Shown here piece after piece: positions 54,596 to 62,934 of a stretch of DNA of 64,000 nt; positions within the stretch are counted from its first letter, which is position 1; the number at the start of each line of letters is the position of its first letter. Source of the stretch: Botrimarina hoheduenensis (GTDB taxonomy: Bacteria; Planctomycetota; Planctomycetia; Pirellulales; Lacipirellulaceae); assembly GCF_007859815.1 (NCBI RefSeq), contig NZ_SJPH01000005.1, positions 102,674-166,673 of the forward strand, read 5' to 3'. The translations under genes were made by a program, and so were the position numbers. The notes under the pieces were generated by a model. That model had not been told where the DNA came from. It searched no databases and was given only the letters and a program-made list of their open reading frames with translations.

Positions 54596-56902
54596 TTGAC
54601 CCCCCTTACCGTGGCATTTAGCCTGTCTGGTACAGGGATAAGTCTCGCTCAAGTGGGTGAGGCTCCCCCGGTTCGTGCTTCGTCCGTCATCTCTAGGTTA
54701 GGCTTGCCCCCTTTGTTCGTCTCTCGGCCTGCTCACCCTATCGTCCGCACCCTGCCGCTCGTTGCCTGCGGCTGGATGCTGTGTTGCTCGTTCTTGACGG
54801 CCCAGGTGCCCATCGATGGTTACCTGCCGATGGTGGGAATCGCGCTGACGAACGAGTACGACGATAACTTCAATTTCTTTCCGACCGCCAAGATCGGCAC
54901 CGGTAGCGCCACGCTGTTGGGGGCTGGCGGCACGCCCCGCTACGACATTGCACTTCTCGATACGGGTGCCGGCTTCTCGCTGCTCACCAGTCAAGCGTTT
55001 GACGATTTTGGCCTGGGCGATCCCTCGCCGGGCGAACCGGACGGCTATCAAGGGACCGAGTTCGTCACGATCGGTGGTGCCACGGGGCAACTCGATGCGC
55101 CGATCAACGACCCGTTCGGGCTGTACGTTGGCGGCTTACAGAATCGGACGGGGCAGGGTGCCGCTCTGACGATGAACAACGCGGCGTTGCGAGGCCAAAC
55201 CAATACCGCAACGATCAAGTTCCCCCCCGAATCGCCGCTGCCCAACGTGGTGGGGCTTCCCTTCGCGAGCCAGTACGCCACGAGGATTCGTAACGACCTG
55301 CCACAGGTCTTCGAGCTCAACGGCAAGACGATCCGCACACCTTCGATCGATTTCCAGCCGCTGGGTAGCGGCGGCGGAACCATCACGCGCAAGGCACCCT
55401 TGAGCCTCAATCCGGGTGCCACCTTTGTGCAGCCGCCGGCTTATCTGCCAAACATCGTTAACTTCGACCTCGATAATCCCCAAGAGGATCCCTCGACCCC
55501 GACCCTTTCCTCGGGGGGCCTCTTTCTGAATGTGAACGCCTCCAACTCAGGAACCAGTCTGGGTCAAAAGCAGTTCTTTTTTGACACGGGTGCCAGTGTT
55601 ACCGTGGTGTCGCAACTCAACGCCCTGTTGCTGGGTTTTGATGTGACGATCGATGAACCCGAATTCTCGATCTCGATTGTTGGCTCGGGCGGACTGGCAG
55701 AGAACGTGCCGGGGTTCTTTGTCGATCAAATCACCCTTGTGGCGTTGGGTGGCAGCATCACCGCGACCAACGTGCCGGTGATCGTGCTGGACGTTACCGA
55801 CCCGTCTGACCCGGGCAACATCGTGGAAGGGATTGTCGGCACCAACCTGCTCGCGCGCCGCAACGTGGTGATTGACCCCAATCCTTCCACCGGAGGTGGC
55901 GGTGCCAGCCCCGGCGTCTACATCAGCGATCCGGTAACGACCAATTTCACTTGGGTCTCAGCAAGTTCTGCGGCACCGTGGTCTGCCGGGGGATCTTGGA
56001 ACGCTGCCGCGACGCCCAACTATCTGAGCGTCACCCGTGTCGAGCACGTCGCGGGCGGCGATCAGCGTGCGGTGGTCACCGGGCAACAACAGGCCAGCGA
56101 AATCTTTGCAAAAGGGGGCACCGCGGGCCAGCGAATGACGATCGCGATTGGCGCGGGTGCCAAGCTGACAACCTTCTCCGGCACCACGCTTGAAACCGGT
56201 GCTGTGATCGAATTAACCAACGGCGTTCTCGATACGCAGTACCTCGATATCCGTGGCGGGCGTTTGGAGGGCACTGGCCTGGTACGCACGGGAAGCGGGC
56301 CGATCGACGGACAAGTCGAGGTGATCGCGGGCATCATCGCACCGGGGGCAGCCGGCGCGGGCGTGCTGACCCTGGAGGGCCGCTACGCGCACGGCGAAAA
56401 CGCACTGCTCGAAATCGGCCTGGGGGGGGTAACCGCCGGAACCGAATACGATCAACTCTTGATCGACGGATCGGCCGTGCTGCGGGGGGACCTCGCGGTT
56501 TCGCTCATCAACGCAGGTGCCGGTCTTTTCGCCCCGAGCATCGGCGATCGTTTCGAGATCTTGACCTACGAACAACGCGGCGGCGTGTTTAGCTCGCTCA
56601 CTCTTCCCACCGGCTACCTGTGGGATGTCCAGTACACGCCTACCGCACTGGTGCTCGAGGTATCGGGCCTGGCGATCCCCGGCGACTTCAACGCGGATGG
56701 CCAAGTCGATATCGCCGACTACACCACCTGGCGTGACGGGCTGGGGAGTGTCTACAGCCAAGCCGACTACCAAATCTGGAAAAACAACTTCGGGATGATG
56801 TCGCCGGCAAACGCTAACAGCGTTCCGGAACCCTCCCTAGCGATCCTCCTCTTGATCGGCATTGCGAGCCTTACAGCGATGGGATCTCGCCAGCGGTGCT
56901 AA
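54596..56902 (+). CDS. Secreted two-lobed aspartic protease-like PEP-CTERM protein
   Basis: This frame gives 768 residues from a TTG at 54596; a start nearer 54704 is possible, since a hydrophobic signal (about 50-70) sits inside the N-terminus. Two D-T-G-A motifs, D122 (A-L-L-D-T-G-A-G-F-S-L-L) and D330 (F-F-D-T-G-A-S-V-T-V-V), are placed about 208 residues apart as in two-lobed aspartic proteases; each is followed by a second half-site-like region. After this comes an autotransporter-like repeat region, then a dockerin-like calcium loop (G-D-F-N-A-D-G-Q-V-D-I-A-D-Y, from 696) and a PEP-CTERM tail (V-P-E-P, about 743-766). Protease activity is inferred from motifs. Confidence 0.8.
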   Translation: MTPLTVAFSLSGTGISLAQVGEAPPVRASSVISRLGLPPLFVSRPAHPIVRTLPLVACGWMLCCSFLTAQVPIDGYLPMVGIALTNEYDDNFNFFPTAKIGTGSATLLGAGGTPRYDIALLDTGAGFSLLTSQAFDDFGLGDPSPGEPDGYQGTEFVTIGGATGQLDAPINDPFGLYVGGLQNRTGQGAALTMNNAALRGQTNTATIKFPPESPLPNVVGLPFASQYATRIRNDLPQVFELNGKTIRTPSIDFQPLGSGGGTITRKAPLSLNPGATFVQPPAYLPNIVNFDLDNPQEDPSTPTLSSGGLFLNVNASNSGTSLGQKQFFFDTGASVTVVSQLNALLLGFDVTIDEPEFSISIVGSGGLAENVPGFFVDQITLVALGGSITATNVPVIVLDVTDPSDPGNIVEGIVGTNLLARRNVVIDPNPSTGGGGASPGVYISDPVTTNFTWVSASSAAPWSAGGSWNAAATPNYLSVTRVEHVAGGDQRAVVTGQQQASEIFAKGGTAGQRMTIAIGAGAKLTTFSGTTLETGAVIELTNGVLDTQYLDIRGGRLEGTGLVRTGSGPIDGQVEVIAGIIAPGAAGAGVLTLEGRYAHGENALLEIGLGGVTAGTEYDQLLIDGSAVLRGDLAVSLINAGAGLFAPSIGDRFEILTYEQRGGVFSSLTLPTGYLWDVQYTPTALVLEVSGLAIPGDFNADGQVDIADYTTWRDGLGSVYSQADYQIWKNNFGMMSPANANSVPEPSLAILLLIGIASLTAMGSRQRC

Positions 56903-56927
56903 GCAGAGCGTCGATCGACAACAGCAA

Positions 56928-57857
56928 CTAGAGCGAGCTACCGCAGCCCGCGCAGTACTGGGCATCTTCGTCGTGACGACTTCTGCCACAGTCTTCACAA
57001 AGGCGCGAGACGGCTCGCTTGTCGGCAGCCCGCTTGTCCGCAGAGTGTGCGCCGCTGATCACCTCCGCCGAAAACAGCCCCGTCGGCACGATGATGATGG
57101 CGTAGCCGAACAGCATGATCATGGCCGCCATGAACTTGCCCAGCGGGGTCACCGGCGCAATATCGCCGTACCCAACGGTGGTCATCGTGACGATGGCCCA
57201 ATAGACGCTGGTTGGGATATCGACAAAGCCGCTGTCTTCTTGGCCCTCGATCAGGTACATGACGGTCCCCATGATCACGATCGAACAGAAGATCACCGTC
57301 AGAAAAACGGTGATCTTCGGCCAAGTCTGTTTGAGCGCGGTGAGCAGTGTTGTGGCTTCTTTCAGGTGGCGGGCCATCTTCAGCACCCGAAACACCCGCA
57401 ACAGCCTCAGCGTGCGGACCGTCGCGAGGGTGTGCGCACCGCTGAAGAAGAGCGCCAAGTAGCTGGGAAGTATCGAGACGACATCGACGATCCCGAAAAA
57501 ACTCAAGGCATAGCGACTCGGCCGCGCGACGCAGGCCAGGCGGGCCAGATACTCAAGGCTGAAAATCAGCGTGATGCCCCACTCGATCGCCGCCAGCAGC
57601 GAACCGTAGCGGGGCTGAATCGACGCGACACTCTCGAGCATCACCGCGACAATGCTCAGCATGATGAACACGAGCAGCGCAACGTCGAACCACTTGCCGG
57701 CCGACGTCTCTGACTCGAAAATGACCTCGTACCACCGCCGTTGCCAGCCAGTGTTGCCCGGCTCTAAACGGTTCAGAGGCGGACCTTCGCCCGCGGGCAA
57801 CTTGCTTGCCAACAGGACCTCGGCGTGTTCTGGCGCTCGATTTTTCACATCGCTCAT
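56928..57857 (-). CDS. Voltage-gated-type potassium channel with zinc-ribbon tail
   Basis: This 309-residue ion channel has six predicted helices. An S4-like segment with arginines every third residue (R148, R151, R154, R157), a pore loop with T-T-V-G-Y-G-D (226-232) as K+ selectivity filter and S6 (about 243-265) are present. The C-terminus is a four-cysteine zinc ribbon (C287, C290, C302, C305), unusual for a simple Kv-like channel. Start at the ATG at 57857. It is convergent with the protease-like gene. Confidence 0.92.
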   Translation of the reverse strand: MSDVKNRAPEHAEVLLASKLPAGEGPPLNRLEPGNTGWQRRWYEVIFESETSAGKWFDVALLVFIMLSIVAVMLESVASIQPRYGSLLAAIEWGITLIFSLEYLARLACVARPSRYALSFFGIVDVVSILPSYLALFFSGAHTLATVRTLRLLRVFRVLKMARHLKEATTLLTALKQTWPKITVFLTVIFCSIVIMGTVMYLIEGQEDSGFVDIPTSVYWAIVTMTTVGYGDIAPVTPLGKFMAAMIMLFGYAIIIVPTGLFSAEVISGAHSADKRAADKRAVSRLCEDCGRSRHDEDAQYCAGCGSSL

Positions 57858-58004
57858 GCCGCGGAGTCTATCGCGGTGCGACCGACCGGCCAACGCCGGC
57901 ATCCGACCGGGGTGTGCAAACCGCAATCAGCAAGAAAGTACGCCTGCGGGATCGATCGCCCGATCGATTCACCAGGAACAAGCCGGCAAGGCGAAGATCC
58001 GGCC

Positions 58005-58979
58005 TTACTTGCCGCAATAGTCGATCGTCCGAGCGATCTCGCTTTTCAGGTCGGCACGCCGGACGATGCGGTCGATGTAGCCATGCTCCAGCAGAAACTC
58101 GCTGGTCTGAAAACCATCGGGCAGTTCCGTGCGGAGCGTCGCCTTGATCGTCCGCGGGCCGGCGAAGCCGATCAGCGCCTTCGGCTCGGCAAAGACGAGG
58201 TCGCCCAGCGAGGCGAAGCTGGCGGCGACGCCGCCCATGGTCGGGTTGGTCAGGACCGAGATAAAGAGGCCCCCCGCGGCGTCGTAACGGGCGAGGGCCG
58301 CGGAAACCTTCGCCATCTGCATCAGCGACAGGATGCCTTCGTGCATGCGGGCACCGCCGCCCGAACCGCTGACGATGATCACCGCCAGGTTCTGTTCCGT
58401 AGCCCGTTCGATCATGCGTGTCAGGCGTTCGCCGACGACGGACCCCATCGAGCCCATGATGAACGCTGAATCGGTAACCGCAAAAGCCACGCGGCGACCG
58501 CGAATCATCCCGCAGCCTGTTAAAGCCGCGTCTTTCAAGCCCGTGCGCTTCTGCTCCGCGATAACCCGTTCGGCGTAGGGCTTCTTGTCGGAAAAGGCCA
58601 GCGGGTCAGCCGGCATCAGATCGGGGTCCCACTCCTCAAAGGTCCCTTCGTCCAGCACAAACCGGACGCGGTCGCGGGCGCTGAGGTACATATGCCGGCC
58701 GCAGACCGGACACACGTTCATGAGGCGCTCGACTTCCTTGCGGAAAAGCGTCTCACCACAGTCCTCACAGCGCATCCACAACCCGCTGGGCACACCGCGC
58801 TTTTCCGCCGTAGGGTGCTGCGGACCGCGCGAAGCGGGCAGGTCGCCGGCGGGTTTGGCATCGAGCGCACCGGGACGCCCCGCGCCCTGGTCGGCGGCTT
58901 CGGACGGGGTCGTGCTGGTGGGGGGATCGCCAACGGACATAGCAGACACGCTAGCCAGCGTGTGAGTGGCGGTCTTCAT
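58005..58979 (-). CDS. accD: Acetyl-CoA carboxylase carboxyltransferase subunit beta
   Basis: This 324-residue AccD has a disordered N-terminal 65 residues, the zinc finger C71-x2-C74 ... C90-x2-C93, then the carboxyltransferase fold with [12 protein letters not shown] (oxyanion/CoA loop) and [11 protein letters not shown]. It transfers CO2 from carboxybiotin to acetyl-CoA. I start at the ATG at 58979; M14 is an alternative; the much longer open frame upstream is spurious. It is divergent from the glycosylase gene. Confidence 0.95.
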   Translation of the reverse strand: MKTATHTLASVSAMSVGDPPTSTTPSEAADQGAGRPGALDAKPAGDLPASRGPQHPTAEKRGVPSGLWMRCEDCGETLFRKEVERLMNVCPVCGRHMYLSARDRVRFVLDEGTFEEWDPDLMPADPLAFSDKKPYAERVIAEQKRTGLKDAALTGCGMIRGRRVAFAVTDSAFIMGSMGSVVGERLTRMIERATEQNLAVIIVSGSGGGARMHEGILSLMQMAKVSAALARYDAAGGLFISVLTNPTMGGVAASFASLGDLVFAEPKALIGFAGPRTIKATLRTELPDGFQTSEFLLEHGYIDRIVRRADLKSEIARTIDYCGK

Positions 58980-59173
58980 GACGCGGATGGGGGGGTGGCA
59001 AAAGTCTAGGCAACTTCGCAGCTTTAAGCGACACCTGCCTGAGGCGTGCCCGCCGAAGTAGCGTAAGCTCTCTTTGCTGCCGCTTATCTTAACCATGTGG
59101 CACCAACGCCACCATGCCTTCAAGCAAGGCTCCCCTGAGGCTCTGCCCCCCCTTCTGACGCCCCTCAGCCGCC

Positions 59174-60163
59174 ATGACCACGGGCTCGTCACTGTGGATC
59201 GCCGTACCGCCAGGATTCGAGCTGGGCGAAACGGTCTGCTCCTACGGGTATTTCTTGCTGGCACCGAACTATTGGCGGCCCGAAATACACGCTCTGGAAC
59301 GGCGGATGTCGGGGGGGGAGATCGGCAGAACGATGCCTTCGCCCGCAGCAACCGGCAGTGTGGGCTTGGTGGTTACTCAGCCCGGCGGTGTCGGGGCTCG
59401 GCTAGTGATCCGCTGCGATCGGCCGCTGATCGGCCCTGAGCGAGCGGGCGTGAAGGGCTCGCTGAGCCGCATGCTGCGGATCGATCAGGACCTCTCCGCA
59501 TGGCACCGGCTGAGCCCCGCTGCACGACGCCGGCGTTTCGGACGACTGTTCCGCTCGCCTACCCTGTTCGAAGACATGGTCAAGACCATCACCAGCTGCA
59601 ATGTCGCTTGGCCGAGCACGGTGAAGATGAATCGATTGCTTGTCGAACGGGTTGGCAGGGGCGTGTTCCCCTCGGCGAAGTGCTTAGCGTCCTTGACGCC
59701 CGAACGGCTCCGAGAGCTTTGCCGTGTTGGCTACCGCGCTAAACGTATCGTATCGCTCGCCCGAATGTTCACCAGCGGCGAGCTGGATCCTGCCTGGTTC
59801 GAGGCACCACAACGCACCACCGAAGAACTCGCCGCAGAGGTGCGGCGAATCGATGGTTTCGGTCCCTACTCGACTGCCAATGTGCTCCAACTGCTAGGTC
59901 ACTACGATCGGCTACCCATCGACACCGAGACCGTCCGACTTTTCTGCAAAACGACCGGCTCGAGGCGACCGGCTCGCGATCAAGATCTCTATCCCGCTAT
60001 CGAGGCTCATTACGAGCGGTACGGGCTGTGGCGATTCCTGGCCTACTGGTTCGACGTGTGGCGTGATTATGAATCGCTCCAAGGTCGCGCGACGACTTGG
60101 GACGCTGCGGTGGTCGCCACCCGGTTTACGGCCTCGAAGCTGCAATCGGAACCGGCGGGCTAA
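59174..60163 (+). CDS. HhH-GPD DNA glycosylase (base excision repair)
   Basis: This 329-residue protein has a C-terminal helix-hairpin-helix (about 222-238, [15 protein letters not shown]) and catalytic Asp D250 ([11 protein letters not shown]), typical of HhH-GPD glycosylases of the AlkA/3-methyladenine branch. No iron-sulphur cluster cysteines follow. The N-terminal 95 residues could be a TATA-binding-like AlkA N-domain. Start at the ATG at 59174. The damaged base recognised is unknown. Confidence 0.9.
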   Translation: MTTGSSLWIAVPPGFELGETVCSYGYFLLAPNYWRPEIHALERRMSGGEIGRTMPSPAATGSVGLVVTQPGGVGARLVIRCDRPLIGPERAGVKGSLSRMLRIDQDLSAWHRLSPAARRRRFGRLFRSPTLFEDMVKTITSCNVAWPSTVKMNRLLVERVGRGVFPSAKCLASLTPERLRELCRVGYRAKRIVSLARMFTSGELDPAWFEAPQRTTEELAAEVRRIDGFGPYSTANVLQLLGHYDRLPIDTETVRLFCKTTGSRRPARDQDLYPAIEAHYERYGLWRFLAYWFDVWRDYESLQGRATTWDAAVVATRFTASKLQSEPAG

Positions 60164-60412
60164 AGCGCTCCTGCTGAAGTTGGGGCCTTAAATCATCGTC
60201 CCCGGGAACCCTGCGTCCGCCGGACACGTCCTAGCAATCAGTTGGGTTTTGACGGACAAACCAATTCCCCGTAGTTTCCCGAAAGGGCGTGCTCAGTTCG
60301 AGCCCGACACAGGGCGTGACCGCGGCGTAATGTTACTTGGTGGGCAGGCCAGAGGATCGGTGCTCCCCACCCAGGCATTCTCGATCTGGTCTCGCTGCAG
60401 GAGTGTTCCTTC

Positions 60413-60997
60413 GTGTCGATCACTATGAATCCGACAGTTATTGCCACCGAATTGCCTAGGGTTTCGCATGCCGACGCGCTGGCGATCGGCACGCTGCTGG
60501 ACACGATCTGGCCACACGATGACCGTGGCCCGGAGGATCGGGCTCGCAAACTGATCGACATCGGCAACCGCTACGAGGGCCCTGCCCAGCGACAGCCGTT
60601 GTCACTGGTGGTCTGGGACGACAGCCTTGTCGTTGCCCACGCGCTGGTCTTTGAGCGGGTGATTACGCTCGGACCAAAGCCGCTGTCCGCGCTCGCCTTG
60701 GCGGGTGTCGCGACACACCCCGATTGTCGCGGGCGTGGGCTGGGCGAAGTGGTGGTTCAAGCGGCGTTCGACCGGGTCGATCAAGGCTTGTTCCCTCTAT
60801 CGCTTTTCCAGACCAGTCTTGCCGTCGAGAATTTCTATACGCGTTTGGGCGCGAAACGGGTGGAGAACCCCGTGGTCAATTCGCACAATGCCGACGACCC
60901 CAACACCAATCCGTTCTGGGATGATATCGTGATGCGGTATCCGGCCGGCGGCGCATGGTCTGACGAAACGATCGACCTGTGTGGGCCAGGTTATTAG
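60413..60997 (+). CDS. GNAT-family N-acetyltransferase
   Basis: This 194-residue acetyltransferase has L-S-A-L-A-L-A-G-V-A-T-H-P-D-C-R-G-R-G-L-G-E-V-V-V-Q-A-A (acetyl-CoA binding motif R-G-x-G) and a C-terminal F-Y-T-R-L-G-A-K motif. GTG start at 60413 is preceded by AGGAG at a 9-base distance; an ATG at 60425 is an alternative. It is on the same strand as the next gene with a 51-base gap. Substrate unknown. Confidence 0.88.
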   Translation: MSITMNPTVIATELPRVSHADALAIGTLLDTIWPHDDRGPEDRARKLIDIGNRYEGPAQRQPLSLVVWDDSLVVAHALVFERVITLGPKPLSALALAGVATHPDCRGRGLGEVVVQAAFDRVDQGLFPLSLFQTSLAVENFYTRLGAKRVENPVVNSHNADDPNTNPFWDDIVMRYPAGGAWSDETIDLCGPGY

Positions 60998-61048
60998 ACC
61001 AATCGCTGGCTAGTCTTTCCCCCACCAACCCCGTCATCCCTGAACCGT

Positions 61049-62068
61049 GTGGCGAACGAGAATCGAGTGGTGGAAGAAATGCCTCGCCCCTCGAGCCCAT
61101 CACATCACCACCGAGCCGCCCCAAGACGACTACAAAGAGCAGGACGGCAAAAAGGCCTCGCCCGCGGGCTAGAAAATTGGTCGTTCCTGCTGCTCTCGCT
61201 TTCCGCGCTAAGATTTGCTTGGGGGGTCGGCACCGACGGTGAGCCCCGCTGGCTGCTGGGCGAAGGGCTCTTCGGCGTCGGCAATCAAGCGGCACTCGGG
61301 GCCGTGCTGGCCGCGTGCGGAATCATGGTAGCCCTGTTCGGCGGACTCTCCCGAGCCCTGCGGGCGTTGCCCAAGCTTCTGCTAGTCGCGACGTTGCACC
61401 TGTTGCTGCTAGCCGTCTTCCCCACGGACTGGCTGCTCGCCCGGTTCGAATCCGATGAGGTGCTCTTCCGCGTCTCGACGAATCTGCCCCGCTATGCGCT
61501 AACGATCGACGACGGCCTCGATCCGGTTGCGACGCCGCTGATCCTCGACACCCTCGCCGAGCATGACGCCCGGGCGACGTTCTTTGTGCTGGGCGAGTCA
61601 CTTGCCGACCAAACTCGGTTGGTCCGGCGCATTCGTGCCGAGGGCCACGAACTTGCCAACCATCAGATGACGGATACCGCTACAGTTGCTCTAACGCCCG
61701 CGGCTCTCGAAAGGCAGATCCGCCAAGCTCACGCCGCGCTGGGAGCAACGGGGCGTAGCGACTGGTTCCGACCCGGCGGTGGCATTGTCACCGAGCGCTG
61801 CAAGACCGTGTGCAAGTCACTCGGGCTACGGATCGCCTTGGGATCGGTCTTCCCGTTCGACTCGCACCAAACGTCTGTCCGATTTTCTGCCGCGTTTCTA
61901 GCCTCGCGAATCAAGCCGGGGGCGATCGTAATTCTGCACGATGGAGCAGGCCGTGGGGAACGAACAGCGCTCGTGCTGGATCGCGTGCTCGATCAGCTCA
62001 ACCAACGCGGGCTGCAAGCGGTAACGTTAACTGAGCTCGCTGCGGGAAGCACCAAAGAATCGCCGTGA
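61049..62068 (+). CDS. Polysaccharide deacetylase-like membrane protein (CE4)
   Basis: This 339-residue protein has two or three hydrophobic N-terminal segments (about 44-58, 80-100, 108-124), then a NodB-like domain. T-I-D154-D155-G (catalytic base and metal ligand), A-T-F-F-V-L-G, G-H-E-L-A-N-H205 and R-P-G-G-G and V-I-L-H-D-G are present. The usual second metal His of the H-x3-H motif is D209 instead (N-H-Q-M-T-D), so metal binding may differ. A GTG start at 61049 is chosen; an ATG at 61079 is also possible. Probably modifies an envelope polysaccharide from the membrane surface. Confidence 0.82.
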   Translation: MANENRVVEEMPRPSSPSHHHRAAPRRLQRAGRQKGLARGLENWSFLLLSLSALRFAWGVGTDGEPRWLLGEGLFGVGNQAALGAVLAACGIMVALFGGLSRALRALPKLLLVATLHLLLLAVFPTDWLLARFESDEVLFRVSTNLPRYALTIDDGLDPVATPLILDTLAEHDARATFFVLGESLADQTRLVRRIRAEGHELANHQMTDTATVALTPAALERQIRQAHAALGATGRSDWFRPGGGIVTERCKTVCKSLGLRIALGSVFPFDSHQTSVRFSAAFLASRIKPGAIVILHDGAGRGERTALVLDRVLDQLNQRGLQAVTLTELAAGSTKESP

Positions 62069-62253
62069 ATGAACGGTATGATCCCTCGAGGCCCGCCGTT
62101 TAGCCAAGCCCTTTGGCACTCGCTGACAACGGAGCGGTTGCGGTAGGCTGTTTTCTGCAAACGCACTCGGTGCGCTTCCGCGACACCGAGGCAAAGCAGG
62201 ACAAAGTTGCCGTCGATCCCTTCGCGCCCAGTCTCTCAATCCGACAGCCGCCG

Positions 62254-62742
62254 ATGAACACCGAGCTATTAACCTTGTACCGATTCACGCTCGCAATGGC
62301 CGAATCGCTGATGATTGATATCTCAGAAGAAGAGATGGCTCACCAGCCAGCGCCAGGAGTGAATCCGCCGGCCTGGATCATTGGGCACTTGGCGGTCGTG
62401 AACGAGATGGCCCTAGCGCTGATGGGCCATGAGAAACGGCTGCCCGCGGCATGGACGATTGAATTTGGCCCCGGCAGCCAGCCGCTACCACAACAGATGG
62501 AAGCCTATCCTCCGCGCGCTGAATTGCTGACAGCGCTGCGCGAAACGCATGCGGCTGTTTGCCTAGCGGTTCAGGACAAGGACCTCGGCGCGATGAGTGC
62601 TGCTAACCCGATCACCCCGCTGGCCAAGTCCCTGCCAACGCAAGGAGACCTGCTGGCGCACATCTTGACGACGCATCCGGCAAGCCACTTGGGGCACCTC
62701 TCCAACTGGCGCCGACAGAGGGGCCGGGCACCGCTGTTTTAG
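62254..62742 (+). CDS. DinB-family protein
   Basis: This 162-residue four-helix-bundle protein has the DinB metal histidines H45 (W-I-I-G-H-L), H141 and H145 (T-T-H-P-A-S-H). Many DinB proteins are thiol-S-transferases or related metalloenzymes. I start at the ATG at 62254, since the preceding frame (from 62113) is not protein-like. It lies 185 bases after the deacetylase gene on the same strand. Confidence 0.88.
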   Translation: MNTELLTLYRFTLAMAESLMIDISEEEMAHQPAPGVNPPAWIIGHLAVVNEMALALMGHEKRLPAAWTIEFGPGSQPLPQQMEAYPPRAELLTALRETHAAVCLAVQDKDLGAMSAANPITPLAKSLPTQGDLLAHILTTHPASHLGHLSNWRRQRGRAPLF

Positions 62743-62787
62743 CAACAAATCGCGGTTAACGACGGATCGCTAGCCGCGCTGGGTGGA

Positions 62788-62811
62788 CCGCCCCCCGCAA
62801 ACGAGGGGCGG
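62788..62811. terminator. Possible hairpin between convergent genes
   Basis: CCGCCCC (62788-62794) and GGGGCGG (62805-62811) form a 7-bp stem between the DinB gene and the Gfo/Idh/MocA gene, which converge here. There is no T run, so it is a weak terminator candidate at best. Confidence 0.35.
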
Positions 62812-62934
62812 CCCCGCTGCTACTTCCGTATTTTGCGCGGCTCGCGCGGGTTTCACCGACGTCTGGCGCGGTCCGCGATCTGGTATCACGGTCGTTACCG
62901 CGAGGAAGGCCCGACGGCTATCGGGAGCGCGCTC

